Notes under the pieces: model-generated
Told to the model about the DNA's origin: nothing
The model's input: the letters and a program-made list of their open reading frames with translations, nothing else
Database searches by the model: none
Program-made: the position numbers and the translations under genes
Source of the DNA: Epiperipatus broadwayi
Lineage: Eukaryota > Onychophora > Udeonychophora > Euonychophora > Peripatidae
Assembly (NCBI GenBank): GCA_028023455.1
Contig: JAQFVV010012447.1
Coordinates: 1,240,001-1,304,000 of the forward strand
Direction of reading: 5' to 3'
Length of the DNA stretch: 64,000 nt
Shown: piece after piece, positions 51,799-64,000 of the stretch
Position numbering within the stretch: the stretch's first letter is position 1
Layout: each line of letters starts with the position of its first letter

Positions 51799-53764
51799 TG
51801 TAACGATATATAAATATGTCGTTACATTAATTTAAAATAAAAACTTAAAAGTTTGCAAATAAAAGTAAAAAACTAAACGCTAAAATTAAAATGTTTGTTA
51901 AATGTATATACATTCGCACAGATGCCAAACTTTAAAAATATTTTTTTTAAAAAAACAAATAAGTATTTGAACGTACTTTTTTTTTTTATAAAAAAGTACA
52001 AGATTTAAAAATAAAAACAGGTATTAATTAATGTTATCTGTAAATGGAAATGATTGTTTATAAATTGTTTGAAAAGCAAGCTAGCTTTGGGCTCTTGTAT
52101 AATTAAAATGATCTGATGAAAGATAGATAAGAAAATAAAAAGAAATTAGCTTGACCAATGGAAGCACCAAGCCTCAGCCCGGATCCGAACGAAAATTTGG
52201 ATTAGTGACATCTTTGTTCATTCAATCTGGAGATTTACTATAAAAAGAGAAATATTGAGTTCCAGCGTGGTGTGTTTGAGAGTTGTGGTAGGACGCACAT
52301 ACCACACTCTCTATTTAAAAGAAAAAGGAAAAGACTGTGATACCTTGAACCAGCTATTGCCATCTCCAGAACATTATCTTCCAATGGAGGTGTCGTGGGA
52401 ATTAAAAGCAGAAACCTGGACTCTTCTACCGTAAGCTATATTGACATGAACTCTAAATTGAAAAATAATTAAGAACTTTCGTTCAAGCTTATGAACTTCT
52501 ATCTGACTTTTAAGTTTAAAATCAATTAATAATGTTTAATTTTATATGTTTTCCAATTGATAAAAATCATTTCCATTTTTTTTTTCTCTTATTGTATAAA
52601 TTATTTGTTGTTTAAATTTTAAATGAGGGAATTTAAGGTTGGGTATAGACGTTGCATAGATTCGTTAGTGATTGATAATGTTGTGGTTTTCACATTCGAT
52701 TAGAATATATGTCAACGATATCACTGCAAGCATCTTACGATGAATGCTAATGGGATTTGTATATTCCCTATGCAAGTGATGTTTATCAATGACTTTGTAT
52801 TTTGATCGGTTGTGTTTAATTTGGAATGTTTTTGACCGTGGAATCTGTGCAGCTGATCTGTACTCAACATTTTAAAACAAATTTTATAAAATGCATTTGT
52901 GCGAATGTATCTAAATGTTAAATTTAAGTCGGGCGTGAATGGCTATATAGTTTTGTAAAGTTATATTAAGGGAGGGTAATCTTAGGTTATTCGTTTCGTG
53001 GTTGAATTGGCTCAATGGATTGGATATATTTGTGTAATTAGTAGATGTAGTATGAGGTCCGCTATGGACAGGATTGCATATATATGCCGCACACCTTCTG
53101 TTTGCCTATGGATGGGTTTGTAAGTCGGCAGAAGACCGCAGTCCATTCCTATGGAGTTTTTTGTTTATTGTTCTACTCGCCAACAGATGTCACATTCCTG
53201 TTGGTGGAGAGACAATGTCTTCTCTAATCTACTTACTGATCAGATGTACCTTCCTGACAGTATAGTATTTTGTGTTGTCGTATCATGCTACATTGAATAC
53301 ATGAATGTATCAGATGGATTGGCACCAGTTTGGTTGCAAAATTTGTTGCCTAAGGTTAAATCAGGGAAGAATATTTTCTTTTCAAATGCAGATCTATGTA
53401 GTCTATTCATACTTGACTATCTAAATAAAATATTAAACTCATTGAAACTTAGTTAAATGTAAAATTAAAAGTTAATATAAAAATCTGCGTAAATAAATAT
53501 TTTTATGTGTTAATTTCTGGCAGTGGCTTTTATTTATTGATATTTAAGATATAAATTAAGATATAGATTTTTATCTCTGCGTCTCCGCTAAGCTAGTGAC
53601 TTGGGCTAACGATTGGAATATTTAAATAAAGTGGAATCTTAACAGCGCGTATCTGCCTACTCTATAAATTTTTCTAGGCTCAAATGCCTAGATGGCGCCC
53701 TGGTAGTTGCAGATATTGTTTTTGCGGTTAGATTCGATCTTCACTTTCATTTCGATCGTTATAA
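51799..53764 (+). mobile_element. roughly 2-kb TGTAAC repeat, copy II (uninterrupted)
   Basis: This copy begins TGTAACGATATATAAATATG, whose first 28 bp form a small palindrome with GTCGTTACA, and ends ATCGTTATAATA. TA runs abut both ends. A CCAAT-like motif (GACCAATGG, about 52154), ACTATAAAAAG (about 52239) and AGTTCCAGC (about 52259) suggest a polymerase II promoter. GATGGCGCCCTGGTAG (about 53691) near the right end resembles a retroviral-type primer-binding sequence, but it lies inside the repeat. Overlapping short frames at 53074-53456 are not conserved in copy I. Most likely this is a long solo LTR or a non-autonomous LTR-like unit. Confidence 0.65.
52230..52320 (+). promoter_or_regulatory. 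TATA and start-site block of the 2-kb repeat, copy II
   Basis: ACTATAAAAAGAG is followed by AGTTCCAGC and by a short inverted pair around the ACGCACATACCACACTC segment. The TATA-like and AGTTCCAGC elements are retained in all three copies in this window. Confidence 0.45.
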
Positions 53765-53769
53765 TACAT

Positions 53770-54270
53770 ATATATACACAGACATTTGGCATAAATTAGT
53801 GATGTATAGATTTTATTGCACTCTGTTACATTTAAAACCTTTTAGATTTTACACCACCATCCAATATAAAATAATAAATCAGTCCTTTCATGCTATACCT
53901 ATATTTTTTTTCACTATTTCAACAATTATGCTAAAAGTCTTGAACTTTTGTGAAATAAGTATTTCAAAGCTATCACGTTTTGAATATATTAATACATAGT
54001 TGGAAATTATGCTAAACACATGCCATGTAAGATTTACGACCTCATTTGCAACTTTGCACAAATTGGTCAGTATCACTTCTTATAAATAAAATGTGTAATA
54101 AGTAATCAACAATCTGCTTCTGGAATATATGCAAATAAATGATATTTTGAAAATAAGATAATAAAATACAAACATTTTTGGCATGTGTTCACTTATAGCA
54201 GATCTAATAAGAGAATAAGCCAAAATACAATTGAAAATAGAAGTGCTATCTCAATATATATATATATATA
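53770..54270. other. AT-rich stretch, nothing recognised
   Basis: Overlapping short open frames on both strands (53799-53999 and 53888-54076) have no recognisable motifs. Confidence 0.5.
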
Positions 54271-54810
54271 AGACATATTTTGCAGGTTCACCCATGTTAA
54301 AAAATTTAAATATAAATTTACCAACGTTTCGACTTGGCTCACACAAATCATTTATTGGGTGATAAAAGGTAGAAAGATGGTTGTATGGGCACTACAATCA
54401 CTGATTTGAAAGAAACGTTAAAGTTCCACCAATAGCAAAAATGTTTTTTAAAAAAATCTTTTCAAATAGGAGGAAATTTGCATGTATCATCTCGCTTATT
54501 GGTACAATCTGGCCTTTTACTGTAAAATCAGAGAAGCCATTGAGATACTTAAAAGACCAGATTGCATTAATAAGCAAGATGATTCATGCAACCTTTCTCC
54601 TATTTGGAAAGATTTTTTTTAAAAAACATTTTTAATTTAACATTTTTGCTGTTGATGGAGCTTTAACATTTTTTTCAAATCAGTGATTGTAATGCCCTTA
54701 CCACCATCTTACTACCTTTTATAAACCAGTAGATGACTTGTGTGATCACGTAATGTTGATGTATTAATATTTACATTTTTTAACATGGATGAACTCGCAA
54801 AATATGTCTT
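54271..54810. mobile_element. palindromic pair of PLE 3' ends (family C)
   Basis: The left arm (54271-54520, minus sense) and right arm (54521-54810, plus sense) are inverted copies of the element seen at 13890-14240. The right arm extends further into coding sequence: IREAIEILKRPDC, then PIWKDFF. The left arm is truncated at the junction near 54520. Endonuclease ends therefore meet in the middle and 3' termini (GAACTCGCAAAATATG) point outward. This is the same head-to-head design as the large PLE pair at 36.8-39.9 kb, at one-sixth the size. TA runs lie outside both ends. Confidence 0.8.
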
Positions 54811-54913
54811 TTATATATGCAACCTGTGAAAATCTTCATATCAATTATATGTATAACAGAATAGGATTTGCATATAAATTACAGATGCAGCTTTTAATTT
54901 TATATATATATAT

Positions 54914-56655
54914 ATTATAACGGAAATGGTTTATTCGTACAGTTGTTTAATTATTTGTGTATTCAATTATATTTATTTCGATTATTTTATTCTACATTAT
55001 ACTTATTTATTATCCATTTATTCTTTTCATAACTTTTATTTCTATCCATTTATTGTTTACAACTTAGATTCTTTATTATCTTATTTATTATTTTAACCAA
55101 CGTCGTTACAATACAAGCAGAGAGCTAATACAGATACAAATTTAACTTCATATCTATACCCTTGACTGAACCCCAAGGCAATACATACATATTATCTTGG
55201 TGTTATTTTTCCCAGCCAAGAACTCTTGGCTGCTGACCAAAGCAAACTATTTCAAAGAAACTTAACGAATGTCCAGCGCTTGCTATTTATTTTTTAGAAT
55301 TGGGATTTCGCACGAACAAGCAGCACATGAATATCTTAAACAAATCAGTATGCCCCTTTAATCACTACTTATAGTTCCCCCCTGTCGTAGCTTGGTGATA
55401 GGAGAATAAAGCAAGGACATGAAATTTAATGATAAATATGTTTAATACTAATACTCACACTTGATATAAAAAAAATACATTATAATAATAATAACAACTA
55501 ACACACTTATAAACACATGATTATAATAACATATGAAACAGATCAAATATTAAAGTTCTTAAAGTCCTGTAGATAGAGTTCTATTTTATCGAATCATTAA
55601 TTTTATATTTAGTTATGAATAGTAGATAAATGGAAATGCATGCATGCTTTTACCTAGGCTTTGTTGTAATTGTCCCATGGGTATTTCTTCCGAGCGCTTG
55701 ATTAACTTCCTCAATTTGTGGGGTTATTTTCGTTCCAGTTTTTGCTTGTTGATTCTTTAGGTTCTCCATTAACTTCCTCTGTTTGTGGGGTTATTTTCAT
55801 CCAGTTTGCTGGTTGATTCTTTAGGTTGAGTTTCAATTGACAGCTACAGAAATGGCGGTCCCTCTATCAGGTCAGGCAAAGATCTTACATTGCGGGTCAG
55901 TGATGAGATGGCTTGAATCCGAACCCACGTCCCTTTAACGCCACTAGCCATGCACTTCTTCCATTTTCTTTTAGCTGTTGCTTCTCTAAAGTCTCTACTA
56001 GCAATGCCTGATAATAATTGTAATTTTCTTAATCTCTTTGTTTGTTGTTTTTAAAATTTTTAATTAAGACTTAGATTTCCAACCAATTCTTATCATTACA
56101 TTTCTTTATTTAATTAGTGGCTGGAATGTAAGTCCCAATTAATTTAACAGATCAGGCCAAGATCTTCTGTTGATAACATTTCTTTGTCTGTGGAATTTAA
56201 TTTGTCCAACAGACTTTCACACCTATGGCCATATTGTTTCTTTTTTATATATCACATATTACATTTATTTTATTTAAAGTTAACAATTTATTCATTTTTT
56301 TCACATTTACATTTTACATTTACTTTAATTTGTTATCATATATTTTTTAAAAGAGAGAAGAAACACATTTTTTTTTATGCATCCACTTCCCCTCTCCCAC
56401 AATAAACACACAAATAATTTCTAGCATTTGACTTATAAGAGAGAAAGAGACGCATTTCTTTATTTATGCAGCCCCCCTCCCCTTCTCTTACTATTACAAA
56501 ATCCACAGTAATTTTGACATTAGAATTTCAATTTTTCTTTTCCTTCCTTTCTTTTTTAAAAAAAAATTTATTAGCTAATTTATTCCACCTTTATTACTTT
56601 CTAATTTTATTAATAAATATATATGTGTGTCGACGACTTTACGTGGTCGTCACAT
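54914..56655 (-). mobile_element. LTR-like element, tentative
   Basis: Read on the minus strand, the unit would begin TGTGACGACCACG (56655 leftward) and end with ...CCGTTATAATA at 54914, next to a TA run. These ends resemble those of the 2-kb repeat (TGTAACGAT ... ATCGTTATAA) and of LTRs generally. Inside are a diverged 60-bp tandem repeat (AACTTCCTC.GTTTGTGGGG, about 55705 and 55770), a second tandem pair around 56350 and 56440, and an AGCCAAGA/TCTTGGCT hairpin near 55213. There is no coding sequence. The limits are a guess from end similarity. Confidence 0.35.
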
Positions 56656-56839
56656 TACATATCAGAATTATGATACAAATTTATATGGTTTTTCTGATGT
56701 GGAATTTACATATTCTAACCTTTAGTTCACTTGATGAGATTCGTATCTGAAATACATAGATGGAGAAAAGAAGAATGGTCTGAAATTTTTATAATTGGGA
56801 AATAGTTTATAAGATGAGAGATGTTAAATTTAAAAATTA

Positions 56840-56883
56840 TTGGTTTTATATATATATATATATATATAAAACCAATATATATA

Positions 56884-56924
<41 letters not shown>

Positions 56925-56932
56925 ACCTAAAG
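56840..56932 (+). repeat. (TA)n run containing a TTGGTTTTA palindrome
   Basis: TTGGTTTTATATA...TATAAAACCAA forms a palindrome at about 56840-56876, followed by further TA units to 56922. This is simple sequence with no gene. Confidence 0.85.
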
Positions 56933-59900
56933 AAGTGTACAATGATGATGCAGTAAATGAAATCAATTTCATTTGTGAACTCACAGCAATAATAACAATA
57001 ATATCCACAATGCTTATATTTAAGACAACTGATTGGAATTTTATAACTAATCAAACAGACCACACATTGGGCAAACCAAAAGTATATATAATCCAAAATA
57101 TTAGACCAAAGTAAAATGTTGACATTCAACTTTTTCTATAATCATTACTTTGACAATCGATTGAAGATTTCTGGTGTAGATAAGCATTGTTATAATGTGA
57201 TATATACATATGAAAAGAAAGTTACTGTTAACGCTAACTGAAAGAATTATACAGATATATAAAGCATTATACAATTACAAATATCCAGTAATGCACCTTG
57301 TTTAAAAGCCTATAGTCAATAATATTGAACTTCAATATTTCGATATTTCAATATTTAAATATTTAACATGGTTTAGCGTATTTAACTTCAAATTGGTGGG
57401 TATCATTTTGAAGTTTGCTATTATTGAGATATAACTTTAAACAGAGAATGTTACCGGATATTTGTAATTGTATAATGGTTTATATATCTATATCGTAATA
57501 CAATAAAAAATTAAGACATTATCCACTAATGATGATGATGAGCATATATGAAATAGGTCATATAATTATTACATTAATCAATTAATTAATAATTACAATT
57601 TGAAGCACTTTTTATATGAACCTAAATATACATGATAGGGAACTAACAGAAATATAACTATTTTACTAGAAGTGGCATGTACTGGTGGTGATGATACGAT
57701 ATAAAGTTCAAACACCAAAAGTATAAATCATAAAAAAATAATTTCAATCATAAGAAAGAAAGCAAAAAGAGAATACATTATATGATTATAACAATTAAAT
57801 GATGAAGATTTATGCATACTTGATATGTACTTTTGGCATGTATGCCTGTGAATTTTTTATTCATATAATAGGATACAGACATCAGACATTTATCTGTAGC
57901 TCTGATTAAGCTAAAAACAAACAAACACCAATCTATTCATTTTTTGTTTGTAATATGATTTATTTACTACTATTTTTACTGGACCTAACTGCAAAAAACA
58001 TAAAAAACTTCAGAAGACTAATATCTAACCAATACAATTTAATAACTTAATAATAAGACAGAAAATCTATCAAAATAAATCCAATTAACAACTCAGACAT
58101 ACTTACTAAAGACATAATTAGCAGGTCACAAAATTTATTATTGCATTTAAATAATATTAACAATCAATCAATAAAGAATCTGAAAGTTTAACGAGATTAA
58201 TCAATCATTATAAAATTTGAAAATTTACCTTTTAATTAAAGAACTAAACGCAAATTGTTTCAAAGCTTTTTAATTTGATTCTTTTGGCAATAAGGTTATG
58301 AAAGTTAAAAATGATTTTTAAAATATAATAAATTAATTGCTTCTTTTTCTTAAAAAGAATAATTATGTTAGTTTGTACTCGTATATATGTATCATTTTCA
58401 CAAACTTATTTGAAATATACACATTACAATTATTTTTTTTTACAAAAAACAATTAAATATTTATTTTTAAATAATTGAAATGGCAAACATAAATGAACTT
58501 CAAAATAATAGTCATTATGAAGTATGATTTTTCTTCTACAATACAGGCTTTTTCATACCTGCACTTCTATATGTAATATATGGGGATTTGAACCCAGACA
58601 TTCACACGACCCTCATTCATCCATGCTACGTCATACCGCAGATACACTTGATCACACATATGTTAAAAAGATAAATAATCACCAATAAATGTATTTCATG
58701 CTAAACCAGCACTCGTCAGGTGGTCCAGATTATCATCTCCACACAGTTATACAATCAAATCTCAGCTTATATTAAGATAGCCAATCTTCATACTTTAATG
58801 GCAGGCTTGAAATACGTATATTGGTAATTATTATGAAGATAAATTTAGATGTCTAATTTTAACAGTTCTATTAATTCTGCAGGGGTAATAATAAAAAAAA
58901 TTGCAGCATAGACAACCCATATGTGAAGTACATTCATTATTAGAATGTGTTAAAATGCAGCACTGCCCATTGGATTTAGAGGCTCCGGGCACAGAGTGGG
59001 ACGCCCAGTAAATTAAAAAATGAATAAATAAATAAAATGATTTTTTTATTTATATATAAAACTCTTGTCCAAATATTGGTCTCTAGTCTATTTTATAATG
59101 CATAAGATATATATTGTGTTGATGATTAAAATAAGGTAGCTCAGTGCAGGGGGCCCCAATATCCCCCAGGGCTTTTGGCATATGCCAGTTTATCGAACTG
59201 TTGAAATATGAAAACTAAAAACAAAATTAAAATATATTAGATGTATATAATACATGATTTTTATTTATTTTTCATTACAATTTAATCATTAACTAAAAAA
59301 TTGTTAAATAAAAAAAATGTAAAAATATAAATAATATATATATTTTTTTAAATAATGGAAATAATACAATCAATAAATGTGTTCAACATTGGTTGATCAC
59401 AATCGTTAATAGATGGCTTTGAAAACCATTTGGACCCATCATTATAAACAACATTGTTATGCTCATAGGCCTTAAATCACCCTAAACAAATTTATTATTG
59501 AATATCCCATATTCTCATAAAATGTACATGTTTAAAACCCAACTGATAGTTTAAACATTATGACTTAACATTGTCCATATACAAGCACTCGGCTAATAAT
59601 GACCTCAAAACTATACAAACCAATATATGTAAACAATATATAAGAATAGAGTTTGTTTATCTTTTTCTAAGATAAAACCATGACTTCCACAAGGCTGATA
59701 AAGTCTATCCATTATTGGAAATTTCTTTTTCTCAGGTGTTCATGCCATATAATTTTCAGAATTATGTGCTAGCAAGCCAATCAAGTAAAAGATTATAACA
59801 AAGTTTCAAGATGTCATTATCAATGTAGGATGGTTAATTCTTGATAGGGGCATATTGGTGGTGGTTCACTTTTTTAGAAAACTTTGGACAACTGATACAA

Positions 59901-61010
59901 TGACGTTTTTAACATTTTTTTTCGGATCCCTGTCTATAATATAGTAGTCTAATGCCATATCTTTGTCCCCAATATAAAAGAAATGCTATTATCTCTGCCA
60001 TTTGAAATTGTTATCACTCAAATTTAATAGTGAAGTTGTTTAAACTTTTATATGTACCTGAGGTATTATTTCTCAAGAGACATTTAGAATATGTCATTTT
60101 AAACTCTAGTCATTGGAACCTGAATATTTTGATTTTTTAAAATCAAATTAAATTTCAATGTCTGTCCAATATTATCCTTTCTAAAATACAGACAATCATT
60201 TAGACATGTAGACCTAATATTTTTGATGTGCTCCAGAGAAGATGAAATGATAGGCCACTTATTAAATCAGTGATTTATCTTGTCACTTACGTGGGAAAGA
60301 ATATGTGGTTCTCTTAACAGATTCTGGATCAACATCAGTATTACTTGTCAAGTTTTTTTTTAATTTTTTCCCTGTTATTCATCTTACAACTTTCATTTTA
60401 TTCACAATAATCAAAACTGACAAAATGATTAAAACATAATTATTAATAAATTTAAGACAAATAAAATATTGTTACAAAAATGTACCTCCTTCACATTTTA
60501 TAATTATACTTGGGACAGAGCAAGGCTATAATTGGATCTCTTCTTAGACATCATCATATTTTTGCTAGCTACTATGCATAAATTGTACGAGTTCAATAAC
60601 ATTATTGATGAAAAATAGAAAAATTGCTTTTATTTCAGCATTAATAATAGACCAGTAAGTAGCAATTGTTTTAGAAACAATATTTTTTTAAAAAACAAAT
60701 ATTTAAGTCATTTTAATGAATATGGAATATAACTTAATAGAAATACACTTCAAACAATTGTAACAAATTGGCAGCAGGAAAATTCAGACAATAGCTGATT
60801 GTATATTGATTCCAAATATAACATTTGGTTATTCAATTTAATATGAATTCAGTTAAGCTTATTCAAGTTAATTGGGGACCATAAAATAATATAATCCTAG
60901 CAATAAATCATAGACATTCTTGAGAGAAAATGTTTATATAAATTTACTCTGCAATTTTATCCACAAAGAAGCTAATTCCAAATGTGTCACTACAATTCAC
61001 AAGTCATATT
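56932..61010. other. AT-rich stretch, no gene recognised
   Basis: The sequence includes a symmetric imperfect duplication around 57290-57480 (ACAAATATCC..GTAA and inverse). A possible tRNA-like B box on the minus strand (GGGTTCAAATCCCC, about 58581-58594) lacks a convincing A box. A stretch at about 59650-60300 reads in parts like a decayed coding sequence on the minus strand, but no domain could be named. Confidence 0.4.
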
Positions 61011-61014
61011 ACCA

Positions 61015-61235
61015 AAAATAGATTTTTAAAATAAATTTTCAAAAATTGTTCACTTTTTTTAATATCAATCTCAATCTTTTGGTCAAACAAAAGATAGCCT
61101 TTGTTTGACCTCCATGTTGTTATATAATAAATAAATCAAATATGATTACTTGAAAAGGCTGAGACTCTATGCTAATGATGATTTATTATTTATTTATCAT
61201 ATAACAATAATCAGATAAATATGGTAATCTTTTGT
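61015..61235. repeat. repeat family F, third copy
   Basis: TTGGTCAAACAAAAGATAGCC (about 61078) after a T-run, and an ATGCTAATGATGATTTATTA block, parallel the copies at 34.6 and 35.0 kb. Confidence 0.55.
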
Positions 61236-61387
61236 GTGGTATTGATACAAAAAAGTGATCATTATATAAAACTTTATTCAAACATAATTCTTTAAGAATA
61301 GAAAGTATATTTGATCATGATTTTTTAAGAATTTTAGTAAAAAAAAATCAAGTTATACATCATTGACTTAATTTAATATGTTTATAT

Positions 61388-61552
61388 TACAAATATGAGT
61401 TGATATTTTAGATTTAGTGTCTGAATATCCTAGCGCCTCACTGATGAAAGCTATTAACTCAAAACCAGTTTGGAGATAGAAATAATTATAGATCGAGGTT
61501 TTAAATGCTTTCTCTTGTGGTATTTATTGGAAAAGCTTATTTATAGCTATTA
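61388..61552 (+). repeat. single-arm copy of foldback family A with broken ribozyme motif
   Basis: GAGTTGATATTTTAGAT (61397 onward), a CTGATGA box (61441-61447), an AAGC-TATTA-ACTC hairpin and AAAACCAGTT follow family A in order. The next bases jump straight to TGGAGAT: exactly the GGTC that completes stem III and holds the cleavage C is missing. GAAA is AAAA and two stem II pairs are broken. This is a dead copy that nevertheless keeps the best CTGATGA box of the family. Confidence 0.7.
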
Positions 61553-61716
61553 GCACACTCATTATATTTAAAAATTTTATTTGTGAATTATACAAGTAAT
61601 ACATTTTGACTTAATAACTCCATGTGTAAGTTCATTTTCTTAATGTTATATATGTAATAGGTGTAATTTATTTACAGGCTTGTTAAAATTATTAGAATTT
61701 TGAATTTTCTCAACAG

Positions 61717-61942
61717 TCAAGGAATTAATCTGTTATCACATTTACAATCAACCATTTCTGACTGTTGATTACATTCAGTGACATGGCTAGGAATTGCATG
61801 GACCTTTTCTTCTCCACCACTATCTTTTATAAATAATTTTGGTTGAAGTACTGAGACTGTTCTACCTTGGAAGTCAAATAAATGTTTTGTTGATCTTTGT
61901 AATAGTGGGGATGTCTGTATAACTAAAAAGATATTATCTGTA
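61717..61942 (-). CDS. candidate terminal exon of an unidentified host gene
   Basis: On the minus strand a pyrimidine-rich acceptor-like sequence (CATTCTCTCACCTACAG, ending at 61943) is followed by an open frame of about 74 codons that ends in TGA or TAA at 61717. The peptide is not low complexity: it includes NIFLVIQTSPLLQ, HLFDFQGRTVSVLQPKLFI, KDSGGEEKVHAIPSHVTE and VDCKCDN. The stretch is visibly GC-richer than its surroundings and has balanced composition, unlike every other short frame in the window. AATAAA-type signals exist downstream, but these are expected by chance in such AT-rich DNA. I do not recognise the protein family. It could also be a relic of a transposon gene or a processed pseudogene piece. 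Confidence 0.35.
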
Positions 61943-61974
61943 GGTGAGAGAATGACTATAATTATCATTTTCAT

Positions 61975-62935
<961 letters not shown>

Positions 62936-62939
62936 AGCT

Positions 62940-63387
62940 ATTTTGACTTTGCATGCTTATAGATCTTATATGTGTTATGAATATCTTTAGGATGAAAATT
63001 CATCCAGCCTACTCTTCATCATAGATTAGTAATTCTATATCATGTGGTAGAACAATTTTTAACATCACAGCAAATAATACTATACAAAGAAGTTTCCAAT
63101 TTATTTCAATTATTATAAAATTGGTTGTAATAAGTATAGAATAAAGTTTTCAATAAAGAAAACTAATAATTACACGTGCTAGAAAAATCTGGGTCATTTT
63201 CTAGAATTGAATTTGAGTTTTATTCTAGTAATTTTATTTATATTAGTCTTTATAGATATAATTAAAGTGTTACAATATTAATGCTTTTGATGACAATGTG
63301 AAATTTGAAAAAAAGTATGTTCATATTAAACAAAAAAATTACAAGTTTATAGTGATATCATTAATAAAAATAAAAATAGAAATAGAA
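62940..63387. other. AT-rich stretch, nothing recognised
   Basis: No gene or clear repeat was identified. Confidence 0.45.
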
Positions 63388-63453
63388 TTTGGTTTGCCAT
63401 ATTATTAGAAGAGTTAACAAAAGATGAATAGTTGAAATTTTAAACTGAATCCT
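63388..63453 (+). mobile_element. short LINE fragment, copy 3
   Basis: GCCATATTATTAGAAGAG and GTTGAAATTTTAAACTGAATCC align with 13662-13724 of LINE copy 2 (the WAGHIVRR...RWTIEILNSVL region). Only about 65 bp remain. The fragment stops at the TA run that precedes the next repeat. Confidence 0.75.
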
Positions 63454-63476
63454 AATATATATATATATATATATAT

Positions 63477-64000
63477 TGTAATGATATATAAATATGTCGT
63501 TACATTAATTTAAAATAAAAACTTAAAAGTTCGCAAATAAAAGGAAAAAACTAAACGCTAAAATTAAAATGTTTTTTAAACGTATATATATTCGCACAGA
63601 TGCTAAACTTTAAAAATATTTTTTTCATAAACAAAAAAAAAAAAGTATTTGAACGTATTTTTTTTTAAAAAAAAAAAATACAAGATTGAAATATAAGTTA
63701 AAATAAAAACAGGTATTAATTAATTCCTGTAATCTGTAAATGGAAATGATTGTTTATTAATTATCTAAAAGCTGTGTAATTAAAAAGTCAGATGAAAAGT
63801 TAGATAAGAGAAGAAAGAGATTTTAGCTTGACCAATGGAAGCACTAAGCCTTGGCTCGGACCCTAACGAAAGTGATAGATTAGTGATGTTTTGTTCATTG
63901 AATCCTTGTGGATAATATAAAAAGGGAAATACAGTTTTTTCTGACAGTTCCAGCGTTGTGTGTTTGAGAGTTGGGGTATGATGCACATACCACACTCTCT
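63477..64000 (+). mobile_element. roughly 2-kb TGTAAC repeat, copy III (cut by the window edge)
   Basis: Starts TGTAATGATATATAAATATG after a TA run and is very similar to copy II over its first 130 bp. It includes the TTCGCACAGATGC block, a TTGACCAATGG motif (about 63828), a TATAAAAAGG box (about 63918) and AGTTCCAGC (about 63947). It runs off the right edge at the ACCACACTCTCT block. Confidence 0.8.

Noticed and set aside
53074-53456. Two overlapping frames of 63 and 101 residues in the 2-kb repeat
   Set aside because: The equivalent region of copy I (about 32000-32300) does not keep them open, and no domain is recognisable.
58560-58640. tRNA-like sequence with B box GGGTTCAAATCCCC
   Set aside because: No acceptable A box or anticodon arm at the right distance; left as a note only.
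59650-60300. Decayed coding sequence of a DNA transposon on the minus strand
   Set aside because: Fragments of plausible protein can be read, but no transposase motif or terminal repeats were found, so I do not name a family.

Overview
The window reads as intergenic or intronic DNA of an AT-rich animal genome. No complete host protein-coding gene can be supported. Its mix of RTE-like LINEs, several Penelope-like element (PLE) lineages with GIY-YIG endonucleases, short tRNA-derived retroposons, foldback repeats and long (TA)n, (TTA)n and (GATA)n arrays fits a lophotrochozoan invertebrate. My best guess is a mollusc, perhaps a cephalopod. That is inference from repeat content, not from a host gene. 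One 226-bp stretch on the minus strand (61717-61942) looks like a terminal coding exon and is the only candidate host coding sequence.

Layout. 0-6.6 kb: AT-rich unique sequence, a decayed PLE reverse transcriptase piece (about 4.0-4.3 kb) and a long foldback repeat (4.8-5.45 kb). 6.0-10.2 kb: a decayed, nearly full-length RTE-like LINE flanked by inverted copies of another repeat. 11.5-13.9 kb: a younger, 5'-truncated copy of the same LINE with an internal 181-bp tandem duplication, followed by a PLE 3' end (13.9-14.24 kb). 15-27 kb: mostly unique AT-rich DNA with a tRNA-derived retroposon, palindromes at 17.5, 19.0, 21.2 and 22.2 kb, and a GATA array. 27.05-32.7 kb: a roughly 2-kb repeat split by a 3.5-kb insertion. 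33-36.5 kb: foldback elements, a ribozyme-like motif and two tRNA-derived retroposons. 36.8-39.9 kb: a head-to-head inverted pair of PLE copies flanked by a 13-bp direct repeat. 40.3-45.6 kb: another palindrome, a (TTA)n array and a second PLE endonuclease remnant. 45.6-64 kb: largely unique DNA with a second and third copy of the 2-kb repeat, an LTR-like element, a palindromic pair of PLE 3' ends, more foldback repeats, the candidate exon and long (TA)n arrays.

The common thread is a network of PLE-related palindromes. Several unrelated-looking repeats share one plan: two copies meet at their 5'-truncated ends, their 3' ends point outward, and near each 3' end lies a small RNA motif resembling a minimal type I hammerhead ribozyme (CTGANGA box, short hairpin, GAAA, short stem III, cleavage C). 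The best core is at 34058-34086. Four of these units or related foldbacks carry direct repeats of 9-15 bp that look like target-site duplications. PLEs with hammerhead motifs are known in general. The uniform polarity, the non-coding ribozyme-bearing foldbacks and the covarying hairpins here are what deserve a second look.
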